A stretch of 20,116 nt of DNA from Bacteroidota bacterium (GCA_016713645.1 JADJOU010000029.1:1-20116), one strand, 5' to 3'. Numbered from the stretch's first letter, positions 7,595 through 16,891 are shown. The notes: generated by a model from the letters alone, not told the origin. Numbers and translations: made by a program.

Positions 7595-8251
7595 ATGAAA
7601 CAAGAAACCATCATTGCTCCATCTCTGCTCGCAGCAGATTTTAGAAATCTAGAGAGGAAAGTGGGGCGCATCAATCATTCTGCGGCAGAATGGGTGCATT
7701 TTGATGTCATGGATGGGGTTGCTGTTCCGAATATTTCATTTGGTTTTCCTGTTTTAGAAGCTTTGAGGGCATTGACCGATAAATTCATAGACGTCCATCT
7801 CATGATTGAGAATCCTTCGAAGTTTTTCGGTGAATTCAAGAAAATGGGCGCCAATCACTTGACCATCCATTTTGAGGGCAATAATAATTTAAAACAAGAC
7901 TTGATTCAAATCAGGGAATTGGGCATGTCCGCAGGTTTGGTATTGAATCCTGATACCGATATTCAAGTCATTGAACCCTACCTTTCCTATATCGATTTAT
8001 TGCTTATCATGTCAGTATTTCCTGGTTTCGGTGGACAGAAATTCATAGAGGCAACCTTTGAAAAAGTGCGTTGCGCAAAAGATATAATTTCTAAAAGCGG
8101 TTTTAATATTCCGATACAAGTAGACGGTGGCGTGAGTGTAGAAAATTCAAAGCAATTGATTGAAGGTGGCGCTGATGTGCTTGTCTCAGGTTCTGCACTA
8201 TTCAAAGCACCTGACTTCTCTGCTTACGTGCTCGCATTGAAAACTGCCTAA
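7595..8251 (+). CDS. rpe: Ribulose-phosphate 3-epimerase
   Basis: Interconverts ribulose 5-phosphate and xylulose 5-phosphate in the pentose phosphate pathway; cytoplasmic TIM barrel. The 218 residues are intact and of normal length. APSLLAADF near the N-terminus carries the substrate-binding Ser. Metal ligands appear in HFDVMDG (His and Asp), DVHLMI (His) and the final Asp of QVDGGVS. VSGSALF is the phosphate-binding end. The usually very conserved MSVNPGFGGQ reads MSVFPGFGGQ here, an Asn-to-Phe change that needs two base changes. The stop (8249-8251) overlaps the stop of the convergent deoxynucleoside kinase gene (8248-8250), so there is no room for a terminator between them. Confidence 0.95.
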   Translation: MKQETIIAPSLLAADFRNLERKVGRINHSAAEWVHFDVMDGVAVPNISFGFPVLEALRALTDKFIDVHLMIENPSKFFGEFKKMGANHLTIHFEGNNNLKQDLIQIRELGMSAGLVLNPDTDIQVIEPYLSYIDLLLIMSVFPGFGGQKFIEATFEKVRCAKDIISKSGFNIPIQVDGGVSVENSKQLIEGGADVLVSGSALFKAPDFSAYVLALKTA

Positions 8252-8869
8252 GGCTCAATAAAATGAAGACCTACAGCATATTCCTTCTTCAATAAATCAA
8301 GCACAAATTCTGGCGCTAGAAATGGACGATTCGCCGTATTGATGATCAATATCGGGTAATCGTTGATTTGCTTGAAAAAGTCAAAATACGTTTGATTGAT
8401 TTTGTTTAAATAATCCGCCTGAATGTTTTGTTCATAAGCTCTGCCGCGTTTTTTGATATTGTCCAATAATATCTCCGTGGGCGTATATAAGTAGATCAGG
8501 ATTTCAGGTTGGGGCAAATTGGATTGAATGATATTGAACAAGCTTTTATAGAGCGTTGCCTCATCTTCACTGAGCGTCACCGAAGGCGAATATGAGGGAT
8601 TTGAAAAACACATAATCGCTGATGGTGTATTGATTGAATAGGTTTTGACCAGTCTGAATGGCGCTCAATTGTTGAAACCGCGCAGCCATAAAAGACATTT
8701 CCAAGGCAAAGGCGTGCTTCTCTGGTTGTTCGTAAAACTTAGGTAGAAAGGGATTTTCAGCAAATTCTTCTAAAATCAAATTCGCATCGATCAACTTAGA
8801 AACGGCAGTAGCTAGGGTCGTTTTGCCCGCCCCGATATTTCCCTCTATAGTGATGAATGAATAATGCAT
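8248..8869 (-). CDS. Deoxynucleoside kinase (dGK/dAK type, one frameshift)
   Basis: Phosphorylates deoxynucleosides in nucleotide salvage; cytoplasmic, about 206 residues. The P-loop GNIGAGKTT lies at residues 10-18, followed by the DE-type EEFAENPFLPKFY segment and ISDYVFFKSLIFA, which together are characteristic of the deoxynucleoside kinase/thymidine kinase 2 family. The lid region has the Arg-rich KKRGRAYEQN. The frame breaks near 8583, where one extra base separates KSLIFA from SVTLSEDEATLYKSLF; both sides are clearly the same protein. The gene follows folK by 73 bp on the same strand, giving a likely folK-dNK operon. It ends overlapping the rpe stop by 3 bp. Confidence 0.9.
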
Positions 8870-8942
8870 ACATGAATTGAATCAATGGGAATCGCGCAAA
8901 ATGTTAAATGATAGAACCTCAGTCCCTGTAGTCGAAGATGAT

Positions 8943-9432
8943 TTATTCTTTAGTATACAATTTTACTTCGCTCTCATCTTCACACATATCGAGCAATTCT
9001 TTGACTGTTGCGCCAAAGATAGGATGGTATTGGTCTGGACAAATATCATTCAGCGGAATAAGGGTAAATCTGCGCTCGTGTATAAAGGCATGTGGAATGG
9101 TGATATCCATCTCAGAAATCATCTCCTCACCATAGAATAATACATCGATATCGATCTCGCGCGGACCCCATTTAAAAGTCTCTTCGCGTCCAATAAAGCC
9201 TTCAATTTCCGCTATTTGCTTCATGATTGCTTTAGGCTTGAGCTTGCTCTCCACTTCTACAGCTTGGTTGAGAAAATCATCTTGATCCTTTTTCTCCCCA
9301 AGGTTCTGTTTCATAAATTCGAGATTTATTCGTGATTTTCCCCACTTTGCTCTCAATCATTTGACGGGCCTTTTCCATATGCTTGGTTCTATTGCCTACA
9401 TTGGATCCGATCAATAAATAAACCTTTTTCAT
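8943..9432 (-). CDS. folK: 2-amino-4-hydroxy-6-hydroxymethyldihydropteridine pyrophosphokinase (one frameshift)
   Basis: Transfers pyrophosphate from ATP to the pterin in folate synthesis. Starting at ATG 9432 the protein reads MKKVYLLIGSNVGNR, RIYETEPWGEK, then DQDDFLNQAVEVESKLKP, GPREIDIDVLFYGEE and IPHAFIHERRFTLIPLNDI. These are the family's hallmarks: GSNxG, ETxPWG, the GPRxIDIDxL metal/ATP site and the PHPRxxxRxFVLxPL equivalent. The codon frame shifts by one at the five-base T run at 9289-9293 (A5 on the coding strand, A4 expected). Corrected length is 162 residues, normal for FolK. It is divergent from sppA, with 71 bp between the two starts. Confidence 0.92.
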
Positions 9433-9440
9433 GAATAATA

Positions 9441-9470
9441 TTGGTTGTTAAATAAAACTCTGTAAATTTA
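9441..9470 (+). promoter_or_regulatory. Candidate promoter of sppA
   Basis: TTG (9441-9443) and TAAATTTA (9463-9470) are 19 bp apart, the spacing of Bacteroidota -33/-7 elements, 34 bp before the sppA ATG in the folK-sppA divergent gap. Assigned by pattern only. Confidence 0.35.
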
Positions 9471-9503
9471 TTCCCTTTTTTTGTCCTTCAAAATTTATTT
9501 TTC

Positions 9504-11275
9504 ATGTGGAGTTTTCTTAAGACCTTTTTGCTGCCCTTTTAGCCCTTTTTTGCTTCTTTGGTGTATTCATCGCCCTTATAATTGCTATGGCAATTTCCGC
9601 TGGCTCTGATTCCTTGAAAAGCGCTGAGGGACTGAGTATTGAATCAAATTCTATTTTGAAATTGGATTTGAATTATGAGATCAACGAGCGCGTGACAACA
9701 GAACCTATGAGTTTTAATTTCGACAAACCAAAACTTGGCTTGAAAGAGATATTGGCGTCGATTAAAGCGGCAAAATCGGATGATAAAATTAAAGGGATAT
9801 ATATTCCACTGGGCATGGGCATTCAATGTGGTTATGCGACCATTGAAGCGATACGCAATGAATTGATCGATTTTAAAAAAGCCAATAAATTCGTCATTGC
9901 CTATGATGAAGTAGGGACTCAAAAATCCTATTATCTCGCATCAGTTGCGGATAATATTTACCTCAATCCGAAAGGAGGTATTGATTTTAGAGGCTTTGGT
10001 GGTCAGATGATGTTTTTGAAGGGGATGTTGGATAAGTTGGAAATCAAAACCCAAATTTATTATGCGGGTAAGTTTAAAAGTGCCACAGAACCTTTGCGCT
10101 ATGATAAAATGAGTGATCCCAATAAGCAGCAGATGACGGAATACCTCTCTGATTTCTCTTCCATCATCATGCAAAATATTTCAACAGCTCGAAATATTCC
10201 ATTGAATCGCTTGAGTGAATTGACGGATAGCATGATGTTGTCAAATCCTGAAGATGCCGTGGCTTATCATTTTGTCGATGGATTGAAATATCAAGACGAA
10301 GTAGAGGGAATTTTGAAAAAGGAATCTGGCATTGCTGCAGACCAAGATATAAAATTGGTGAGTTTAAATAACTATTTCGATGCTGTTTCGAATGATGCTG
10401 AGCCAAAAACTTCTAAAATTGCTGTGGTGATTGCAGAAGGCGATATCGTCGATGGGAAAGGGGATAGGAACAATATTGGTTCGTCCCGCTATGCAAAAGT
10501 ATTCAAAGATTTGAGAGAGAATAATGATATCAAAGCGGTGGTATTGCGTATCAATTCTGGCGGTGGTAGCGCACTCGCGAGCGATGTGATGTGGAGAGAG
10601 TTGGAATTGTTAAAAGCAAAAAAGCCGGTGGTCGTTTCGATGGGGGATGTGGCAGCGTCTGGTGGATATTATATCGCTGCGAATGCCAAGCAGATTTTTG
10701 CTCAACCCAATACAATCACTGGTTCTATCGGTGTTTTTGGGGTGATTCCGAATATGCAAGATTTCTTTAAAAACAAATTGGGCATTACCTATGATGAAGT
10801 GGAGATTAATCAGCATGCTGTTCTTGGCGTGAACAAGCCATTTGATGAATACGAGGCGCAATTCTTTCAAAAGCGCGTTGATCAAATTTATATGGATTTC
10901 AAACAAGTGGTCGCTGCGGGCAGAAAAAGAGATATTGAATACATAGACAGCATTGCTCAAGGTCGCGTATGGAGCGGTACGAAGGCTATGCAAATTGGAT
11001 TGGTCGATCAATTGGGCGGACTCGATGCAGCTATCGCTTTTGCATGTAAAGAGGCAAAAATAGAAGTCGAATCTCCGGAGTATTTTCCAAAACATAAAGA
11101 GGGTATAGAAGCTATCCTCGAGAGCTTTAGCGAGGCAAGTCTGCGTCAAATGATGTATAGCTATTTGTTAAAAGATGAGAGCAAATTACAATTGAAGACA
11201 TTGCGTGAAATCAATGCAATGAGAGATTTACAAGGCATAAGAATGTCATTGCCGTTTATCTTGAATATCTATTAA
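9504..11275 (+). CDS. sppA: Signal peptide peptidase SppA, 67 kDa type (one frameshift near N-terminus)
   Basis: Membrane-bound serine protease that digests cleaved signal peptides; about 590 residues with tandem S49 domains, as in the E. coli type. The N-terminal membrane anchor is MWSFLKTFFAALLALFCFFG and continues GVFIALIIAMAIS after adding one T to the T5 run near 9529. From about residue 29 the frame is intact. The general-base Lys is in GKFKSATEPL (about residue 192) and the nucleophile Ser in GDVAASGGYYIAANA (about residue 386), each in its expected half. Other landmarks are RINSGGGSALASD, ITGSIGVFGVIPN and GRVWSGTKAMQIGLVDQLGG. A metallophosphoesterase gene starts 2 bp after the stop, so the two are likely cotranscribed. 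Confidence 0.94.
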
Positions 11276-11277
11276 GT

Positions 11278-11785
11278 ATGCGCATTTGTCTACTTTCAGA
11301 TACGCATGCGCATCTCGATCCGCGTATCATACCACCTCTCAGTGATGTGGATGAAATATGGCATGCGGGCGATATCGGCAACCTCAGCGTTTCAAATGCA
11401 TTGGCTCAAATGAAAACCTTTTCGCGCTGTCTATGGAAATATCGATGGACAAGAGATTAGCAAATCTATCCCGAAGATCTTTGGTGGGAATGCGAGGGAT
11501 TCAGCATTTGGATGACGCATATTGGCGGTTACCCCACAAAATTCTCCAGTCGGGTGCGAAATATTTTAAAGAGCAAAATCCCCGATATCTTTATTTGCGG
11601 TCATTCCCATATTCTGCGGGTGATGCGAGATGCAATATGAGAATATGGTGGTGATGAATCCCGGTGCTGCAGGGAATGAAGGATTTAATCGCATGCAGAC
11701 GCTCTTGAAATTCGATTTAGTCGATAAAAAAATACTCAATATGCAAGCGATAAAATTGGGCAGGGAGGAGATTGAAAAAAAATAA
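11278..11785 (+). CDS. YfcE/MJ0936-like metallophosphoesterase (frameshifted)
   Basis: Small calcineurin-like phosphodiesterase, about 168 residues. Metal-binding blocks in order are MRICLLSDTHAHLD (DxH), IWHAGDIG (GDxx), VYGNIDGQE (GN[ID]), WMTHIGGYP (H), FICGHSHILR (GHxH) and MNPGAAGNEGFNRMQT. The family hydrolyses phosphodiester bonds; the natural substrate is unknown. Frame changes lie near 11418-11421 (TTTT for TTT before RAVYGN), near 11470 (one C short) and near 11633. It starts 2 bp after the sppA stop. The weak symmetry after the stop (11784-11800) is not convincing as a terminator. Confidence 0.88.
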
Positions 11786-11845
11786 GTCCATGGGGAACTT
11801 TTATTTTTTTGATTTGGTTTAGCTAGTTCATTATCTAAACATTTT

Positions 11846-12463
11846 ATGAATATTATCAAATCACTATTTCTTTCTTTAACAGTAGCAGCATTCATTTACT
11901 CATGCAAAAGCAATTCTGAACCAGTTCAAGAGGGTTCATCCAATGCAAAATTGACTGGAACCTTTGCCACAACAGGAGAAGTAAAATGGGAAGCAAAAGG
12001 CGTTGGTCACGGCCACAATGGGACCATTGAAATTTCTAAATCAGAAGTGACCTTTGCAGAAGGAGTTCTCGTAGGCGGAATGGCTGAAGTAGATATGAAA
12101 ACGATTAGAGCAACAGATTTAGCAGGAGATAGCGTTCAAGAACATAAATTGGTGGGTCATTTATTAAATACCGATTTTTTTGCAGTGGATTCATTCCCAA
12201 CTGCCATGTTAAAAATTAATTCAGTGGCGAATAATGAAGCGAGTGCTGATTTAACCATGAGAGGAATTACAAATCCAATTAAATTCCCAGTGACCATCGT
12301 TGAAGATAGCCTTGGGTTCACGATAACATCGACCTTCCCAGTCGATAGAACATTGTACAATATCAAAACAGGTTCGGGTAAATTCTTTGATATCAAGAAG
12401 TTGGGAGATCATATGATTGAGGATATCTTCAATCTATCAATTAAAATACAAGGGGCGAAGTAG
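11846..12463 (+). CDS. YceI-family lipoprotein
   Basis: Predicted lipid-anchored periplasmic or outer-membrane protein, 205 residues. The signal peptide ends at a lipobox, FIYSC, with the lipidated Cys at residue 20. The YceI lipocalin-like domain follows, with VKWEAKGVGHGHNGTIE, a DMKTIRATDL strand, HLLNTDFFAVDSFPTAML (the family's L...DFF...YP segment) and DLTMRGITNPIKFPV. YceI domains bind isoprenoid or other hydrophobic ligands, but individual roles are mostly unknown. The frame is intact. A strong terminator hairpin follows 21 bp after the stop, so the gene probably forms its own transcript. Confidence 0.92.
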   Translation: MNIIKSLFLSLTVAAFIYSCKSNSEPVQEGSSNAKLTGTFATTGEVKWEAKGVGHGHNGTIEISKSEVTFAEGVLVGGMAEVDMKTIRATDLAGDSVQEHKLVGHLLNTDFFAVDSFPTAMLKINSVANNEASADLTMRGITNPIKFPVTIVEDSLGFTITSTFPVDRTLYNIKTGSGKFFDIKKLGDHMIEDIFNLSIKIQGAK

Positions 12464-12484
12464 TTAATAATTTTTTTTAGTTTG

Positions 12485-12514
12485 GGCCATTCATATGTTT
12501 GAATGGCCTTTTTT
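12485..12514 (+). terminator. Rho-independent terminator after YceI gene
   Basis: GGCCATTCA (12485-12493) pairs perfectly with TGAATGGCC (12500-12508) around a six-base loop, followed directly by T6. It is the clearest terminator in the window. Confidence 0.9.
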
Positions 12515-12567
12515 ATGCAAGGTATTTTGATTTCTTTTTTAGCTTCAAAACTTTAGAAAAAATAAAG

Positions 12568-12575
12568 TACTTTTG
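12568..12575 (+). promoter_or_regulatory. Bacteroidota -7 promoter element TACTTTTG
   Basis: It is an exact match to TAnnTTTG, followed by CACC, 23 bp before the ATG of the TerB-like gene and just downstream of the previous terminator. The -33 element is weak (TTCA near 12544). Confidence 0.6.
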
Positions 12576-12597
12576 CACCACATTTAGAAAAATACCT

Positions 12598-13053
12598 ATG
12601 CAAAATCAATTACACAAACTCAATGATATCGAGAGACAGCAACTATTAAACGCTCCAGTTTTAATTACCCTATTGATTGCGGGAGCAGATGGTAAAAGCG
12701 ATGAGAGAGAATTGGATTGGGCAACGAGAGTGACTCATTTTAGAAAAGAGACCGCACATTTTACTTTGCAGTACTTTTACGAAGTGGTTGGCGAGAATTT
12801 CAATGATAAATTAAAGCAAGCAATTTCAAATCACGATGCGGATACAGCTGGAAGAAAAGCACAATTGACCAATGAAATTGCTCAGATTAATCCTATTTTA
12901 GCAAAACTTGATGAGCATTATAGAGAGAAGTTGGTAGAGAGTTTTAGATCTCTAGCTGAACAAGTGGCAGAAGGTTCAGGGGGAATTATGGGATTCTTTA
13001 GCACGAGCAAAGAGGAATCTACATTGATGAAATTAGAGATGATTGAATTTTAA
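12598..13053 (+). CDS. Small TerB-like protein of unknown function
   Basis: 151 residues, intact, no signal peptide or membrane segment. The stretch VLITLLIAGADGKSDERELDW resembles the start of TerB-like helical domains (hydrophobic helix, then a xADGxxDxxE turn), but the rest is not distinctive. It is predicted to be soluble and all-helical, with a Gly-rich SGGIMGFF near the C-terminus. The start used is ATG 12598, because it follows the TACTTTTG promoter at a good distance; the longer open frame from 12499 would run through the promoter and terminator region. The gene lies alone between a terminator and the promoter of the cytochrome gene. Function is not known. Confidence 0.8.
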   Translation: MQNQLHKLNDIERQQLLNAPVLITLLIAGADGKSDERELDWATRVTHFRKETAHFTLQYFYEVVGENFNDKLKQAISNHDADTAGRKAQLTNEIAQINPILAKLDEHYREKLVESFRSLAEQVAEGSGGIMGFFSTSKEESTLMKLEMIEF

Positions 13054-13054
13054 T

Positions 13055-13086
13055 TTTGCTAATTTCAAAACAATAAATTAACTTTA
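13055..13086 (+). promoter_or_regulatory. Candidate promoter of cytochrome c lipoprotein gene
   Basis: TTTG (13055-13058), 20 bp, then TAACTTTA (13079-13086); the spacing and both boxes fit the Bacteroidota consensus. The start codon is 15 bp further on. Confidence 0.5.
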
Positions 13087-13101
13087 CAAAAAAGATATAT
13101 C

Positions 13102-13431
13102 ATGAAAAAGATTCTACTCTTCTCAGCACTTATTATTACAGCTGCTTATGTGCTCACTTCTTGTAGCAAGACAAGTTCAGGTACAGCCTTTACCCATGCT
13201 ACGATGAAGCCTTGGTTTGATGCCAATTGTGCGAGTTGTCATGCTTCTGGAAAATCAGATGCTGGCCAATGGCTATACGACCCTTCTAATCACGAATCTA
13301 GTATTATTGGTCACAAAGATCACCTCAAAGAAGTGGTTCACGATAAGAAAACGATGCCACCTACAGGTGCTTCTGTTGCGGATATCAACGCTTTCAAGAC
13401 ATGGTATGATGCTGGTTGTCCAGCCAATTAA
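13102..13431 (+). CDS. Monohaem cytochrome c lipoprotein
   Basis: Predicted lipid-anchored electron carrier outside the inner membrane, 109 residues, intact. A signal peptide ends at VLTSC, with the lipidated Cys at residue 21. The single haem-binding motif CASCH lies at residues 43-47, and a likely axial Met is in TMPPTG at residue 85, as in small c-type cytochromes of the c6/cbb3-subunit type. The W(Y/F)...GC ending (TWYDAGCPAN) is common in Bacteroidota versions of this fold. Its redox partner cannot be told from the neighbours: the gene has its own promoter, and the next gene is unrelated. Confidence 0.92.
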   Translation: MKKILLFSALIITAAYVLTSCSKTSSGTAFTHATMKPWFDANCASCHASGKSDAGQWLYDPSNHESSIIGHKDHLKEVVHDKKTMPPTGASVADINAFKTWYDAGCPAN

Positions 13432-13475
13432 TTTCAAGCTAATTTTCATCTTAAGCTTTTTCTATTCGACTTTTC

Positions 13476-13506
13476 TTGGTCGTTCGTAAATTAGTTTTTA
13501 TATTTA
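13476..13506 (+). promoter_or_regulatory. Candidate promoter of the membrane protein gene
   Basis: TTG (13476-13478), 20 bp, then TATATTTA (13499-13506). If used, transcription would begin at or within a few bases of the proposed TTG start at 13514, giving a leaderless or nearly leaderless mRNA. Confidence 0.45.
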
Positions 13507-13513
13507 CAACCCT

Positions 13514-14736
13514 TTGAAAGAAGTTGCTATATACATTTTCTACCTCTTGGGATTTGGGTTATTCATTTATTCATCCAAATTCTTTCAACTATCTTTCATT
13601 TCTAAGAAGTACGTTTTAGGGCTATTTTTTGCCACATGCGGCATTGCATTCTTTAGTATTTACGCGCATATCCACATTTTTCCGCCTGCCTCTGATATCC
13701 ACTCTTTTCATTTAGATGCCTTGATCATCAATCTATACTTGAAGAAGGACTTGAGTCAATACCTGGATTTACTGCTGCGCTCTGGTGGTGCAAATATTCC
13801 CAATCACCTTGCTGAACCTATATACTCCATGGGACATTGGGGGAATATCAGCAACTATTTCATCGTTCGCATCTATGCGCTGATCATCTATTTGAGCAGC
13901 CCTAATCTCTATGTAATTAGCCTGTTTTTTGGCATGATGAGTTTTATGGGGAAATTCTTAATGTTCAAATTCTTCCAACAAAGAATACAATCAAAGGCGA
14001 ATTTAATTGCACTCTTGCTCCTCTGCTTTTTGATTCCCAATGAGAGCTTTTGGACAGCAAGCATGCATAAGGAGACCCTGTTGTTGTCTGTGGGTATTGC
14101 GCTTTATGGTTTGTCAAAAGAAAATTTATTTGGCTTTATAACCATGACGATAGGCTTGATGATGATGGTCTATGCGCGCGATGTCTATTTATGGGCATTC
14201 CTCATAGGACTATTTGTGCACTATCTAATCAATTATACCGAATTGAGATTGAGGCAGATCGTTTTGCTTGCCATTGTTTTAATATTAATTCTTTTGATAT
14301 TGCCTCTGCACCTAGATAGAAGCCTATTGACCATACTCATCAAAAAAAAGCAGGAATTTGCACTTTTGAAAAATGCCAATTCCTCTCTAGAAATTCTTCA
14401 TTTTCTGCAAGCCCCAATTCATGCGATATACAATACCTTGCTCAATGGATTTATTCAACCGACAATATTTAAAGTTCGAAGTATGTATGACTTGGTCATT
14501 TCAATAGAAAATCTCCTTGGCTTTTTTGTATTACTATTATATATATATATGATTCCCTTTAAGAATTCGGTTAAAAATGCTGGAATCTTTCTTTTTCATT
14601 TATAGTGATCATTTTGTGTGGTTATATTGTTCCCAATATTGGCACTATCGTCAGATATCGCTCTGTGGCTTATTTGGTGCTGCTTGTTGCGGTATTTTCT
14701 TCCTACTTTAAGTATCGAGAACTTGCCAATAAGTGA
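13514..14736 (+). CDS. Polytopic inner-membrane protein, GT-C/O-antigen polymerase-like (one frameshift)
   Basis: About 407 residues with roughly ten hydrophobic segments. Landmarks are an aspartate-containing loop after the second helix (FPPASDIHSFHLDA), the motif WTASMHKE between helices, RDVYLWAFL, and near the end GYIVPNIGTIVRYRSVAYL. The final NxGTxxRYR block is common in Bacteroidota membrane proteins near polysaccharide genes (O-antigen polymerase or EpsG-like and GT-C proteins). I infer a role in surface glycan assembly, but no catalytic motif proves it. The frame shifts by one at the T5 run near 14592-14596; the second half ends with TGA at 14734-14736. The start is TTG 13514, since no ATG exists before the first helix. 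The following glnN looks functionally unrelated. Confidence 0.72.
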
Positions 14737-14828
14737 CATATGTTACTTATTTATATGTATATTTATTTTGGCGTTTTTGAAAATTATTAGATATTTGCGG
14801 AGTTTTAAATTTAAAAACCCACCCAAAT

Positions 14829-16870
14829 ATGTCAAATAGAATTGATTCTCGCCGACTGTCCAACGAAAGAAGTCCTATTTCAGTGCCAAATCCATCCGAT
14901 AAGGTATCCGATTATTATGGAGAAAATGTCTTCACAGAAGCAACTATGGAGAAATTTGTCTCTTCTAAGGCTTTTGAAAATTGGAAAAACTGCTTAAAAA
15001 CAGGAACCAAAATTGACCGCGATACGGCAGAGCATATTGCTGCAGGAATGAAATCTTGGGCAATTAGCAAGGGATGTAAATCATATACGCATTGGTTTCA
15101 ACCTTTGACAGGCGCTACTGCAGAGAAACACGATTCTTTCTTTACCCCAAATTTTGATGGCAAAGCGATGGAGTCATTCACCGCTTCTGCGCTCGTTCAG
15201 CAAGAACCAGATGCATCGAGCTTTCCAAATGGGGGAATTCGACAAACCTTTGAAGCTAGAGGTTACACTGCTTGGGATACTTCTTCTCCTGCTTTTATCA
15301 TTGAATACAATAGCGAAAAGACTTTGACAATTCCGACGATATTTATTTCTTATACAGGTGAGACTCTTGATTATAAAGCTCCTTTGTTGAAATCATTGCA
15401 ACATTTAGAGAGTTCTGTATTGCCAGTAGTGCAATACTTTGATAAAAATGTGAGTAAAATCACTTCTACCTTGGGTTGGGAACAAGAATATTTCTTGATT
15501 GATGAGGCTTTATTCAAAGCGAGACCAGATTTGCAATTTACAGGCAGAACCTTGATTGGCGCTACAGCTGCTAAAGGACAACAATTGGAAGATCACTATT
15601 TCGGAACGATTCCTGATAGAGTTTTTGACTTTATGGTTGAATTGGAATTGGAATGCCATAAATTGGGAATACCTATTAGAACTAGACATAATGAAGTAGC
15701 ACCCAATCAATTTGAATGTGCGCCGATGTTTGAAGAGGCGAATGTCGCTGTAGATCACAATCAACTCTTGATGGACATCATGGATAGAGTGGCGCGCAAA
15801 CACAAGATGCGCGTGCTTTTATGAGAAACCATTTAAAGGCGTAAATGGAAGCGGTAAGCACAATAACTGGAGTATGAGCACGGATACAGGCAAGAATTTG
15901 CTTTCACCAGGCAAGACACCAAAAAACAATTTATTGTTCTTGACCACTTTTGTCAATGTAATCAAAGCAGTCAATGAGCATGCTGATTTGATCAGAGCGG
16001 CAATTGCTTCCGCTTCGAATGATCATCGTTTAGGAGCCAATGAAGCGCCACCAGCTATTATTTCTGTATTCATCGGTTCTGCACTCACATCCGTTTTAGA
16101 TGAAATAGAAAAGAGAGTGGGTGATAAGAAATACGATGAATTGTACAATGCGGATTTGTTACCATCGTTGCAGATCAATTTGTGAAATTCAAGGCGGATG
16201 TCGAAAAGTTGAAAGAAAAAGGAGGAGAGAAGCAGGAAGGAGCTATCATGCGCGTATTGAAATCGTATATCAAAGAGTCAAGAAGAATCTTGTTTGAAGG
16301 CGATAATTACAGCGATGCATGGGCTGCAGAGGCGAAGAAGAGAGGTTTATCTAACGTGAAGACGACTCCGCCAGCGCTTGATTTCTATATGACACCAAAG
16401 GCGCAAGATTTGTTCGTGCGAACAGGTGTTTTCAATAAGCGCGAATTGGAAGCGAGATACGATATTCTCTGCCACAACTATACTTTGCGCATCCAATTAG
16501 AGGGGCGTGTATTGGGTGAAATGGCCATCAATAGAGTGATTCCAGATGCAGTAAAATACCAAAATAATTTGATAGCCAATGTCAATGGATTGAAGGCTAT
16601 GGGCATGAAAAAGGGATTTGAAGCACAAGAGAAATTGATTCAAGAATTGTCGAATCATATTCAAGTGGTGTATAATAATGTGGAGAGCATGATTGAAGCA
16701 CGCAAAAAGCAAATAAGATTGAAGATCCAAACAAACAAGCAAAAGCATATTGCGATACCGTTAAGCCATTCTTTGATATCATCAGAGATAGTTGCGATAA
16801 AATTGAAATGATGGTGGATGACAGTATTTGGTCATTGCCTAAATACAGTGAATTGTTATTGTTGAAATAA
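14829..16870 (+). CDS. glnN: Glutamine synthetase type III (frameshifted, with internal deletion)
   Basis: Makes glutamine from glutamate, ammonia and ATP; the GSIII family is typical of Bacteroidota. The N-terminal part shows DYYGENVFTEATMEKFV, THWFQPLTGATAEKHDSFF and GGIRQTFEARGYTAWD. The catalytic core follows with GWEQEYFLID, RHNEVAPNQFECAPMFEEAN and NGSGKHNNWSMSTD, then HRLGANEAPPAIIS. The C-terminus has YTLRIQLEGRVLGEMA and MVDDSIWSLPKYSELLLLK-TAA. Frame breaks lie near 15818 (before EKPFKG), near 16150 and near 16705. At 16150 some 50-60 residues are also absent: KKYDELYNADL runs directly into VTIVADQFVKF, skipping the NTDRNRTSPFAFTGNKFE-type block and its catalytic Arg residues. Taken literally, this copy could not be active. 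A true terminator follows. Confidence 0.93.
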
Positions 16871-16891
16871 TCAATTCTCTTAAATTTTAAA

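Noticed and set aside
10610..11149. 179-codon reverse frame within sppA
   Set aside because: It lies opposite the S49 catalytic region; sppA has all catalytic residues in the forward frame, while this one matches nothing.
13436..13460. Terminator after the cytochrome gene (AAGCT...AGCTT then T-rich)
   Set aside because: The stem is only five base pairs with a 12-base loop; too weak to call.
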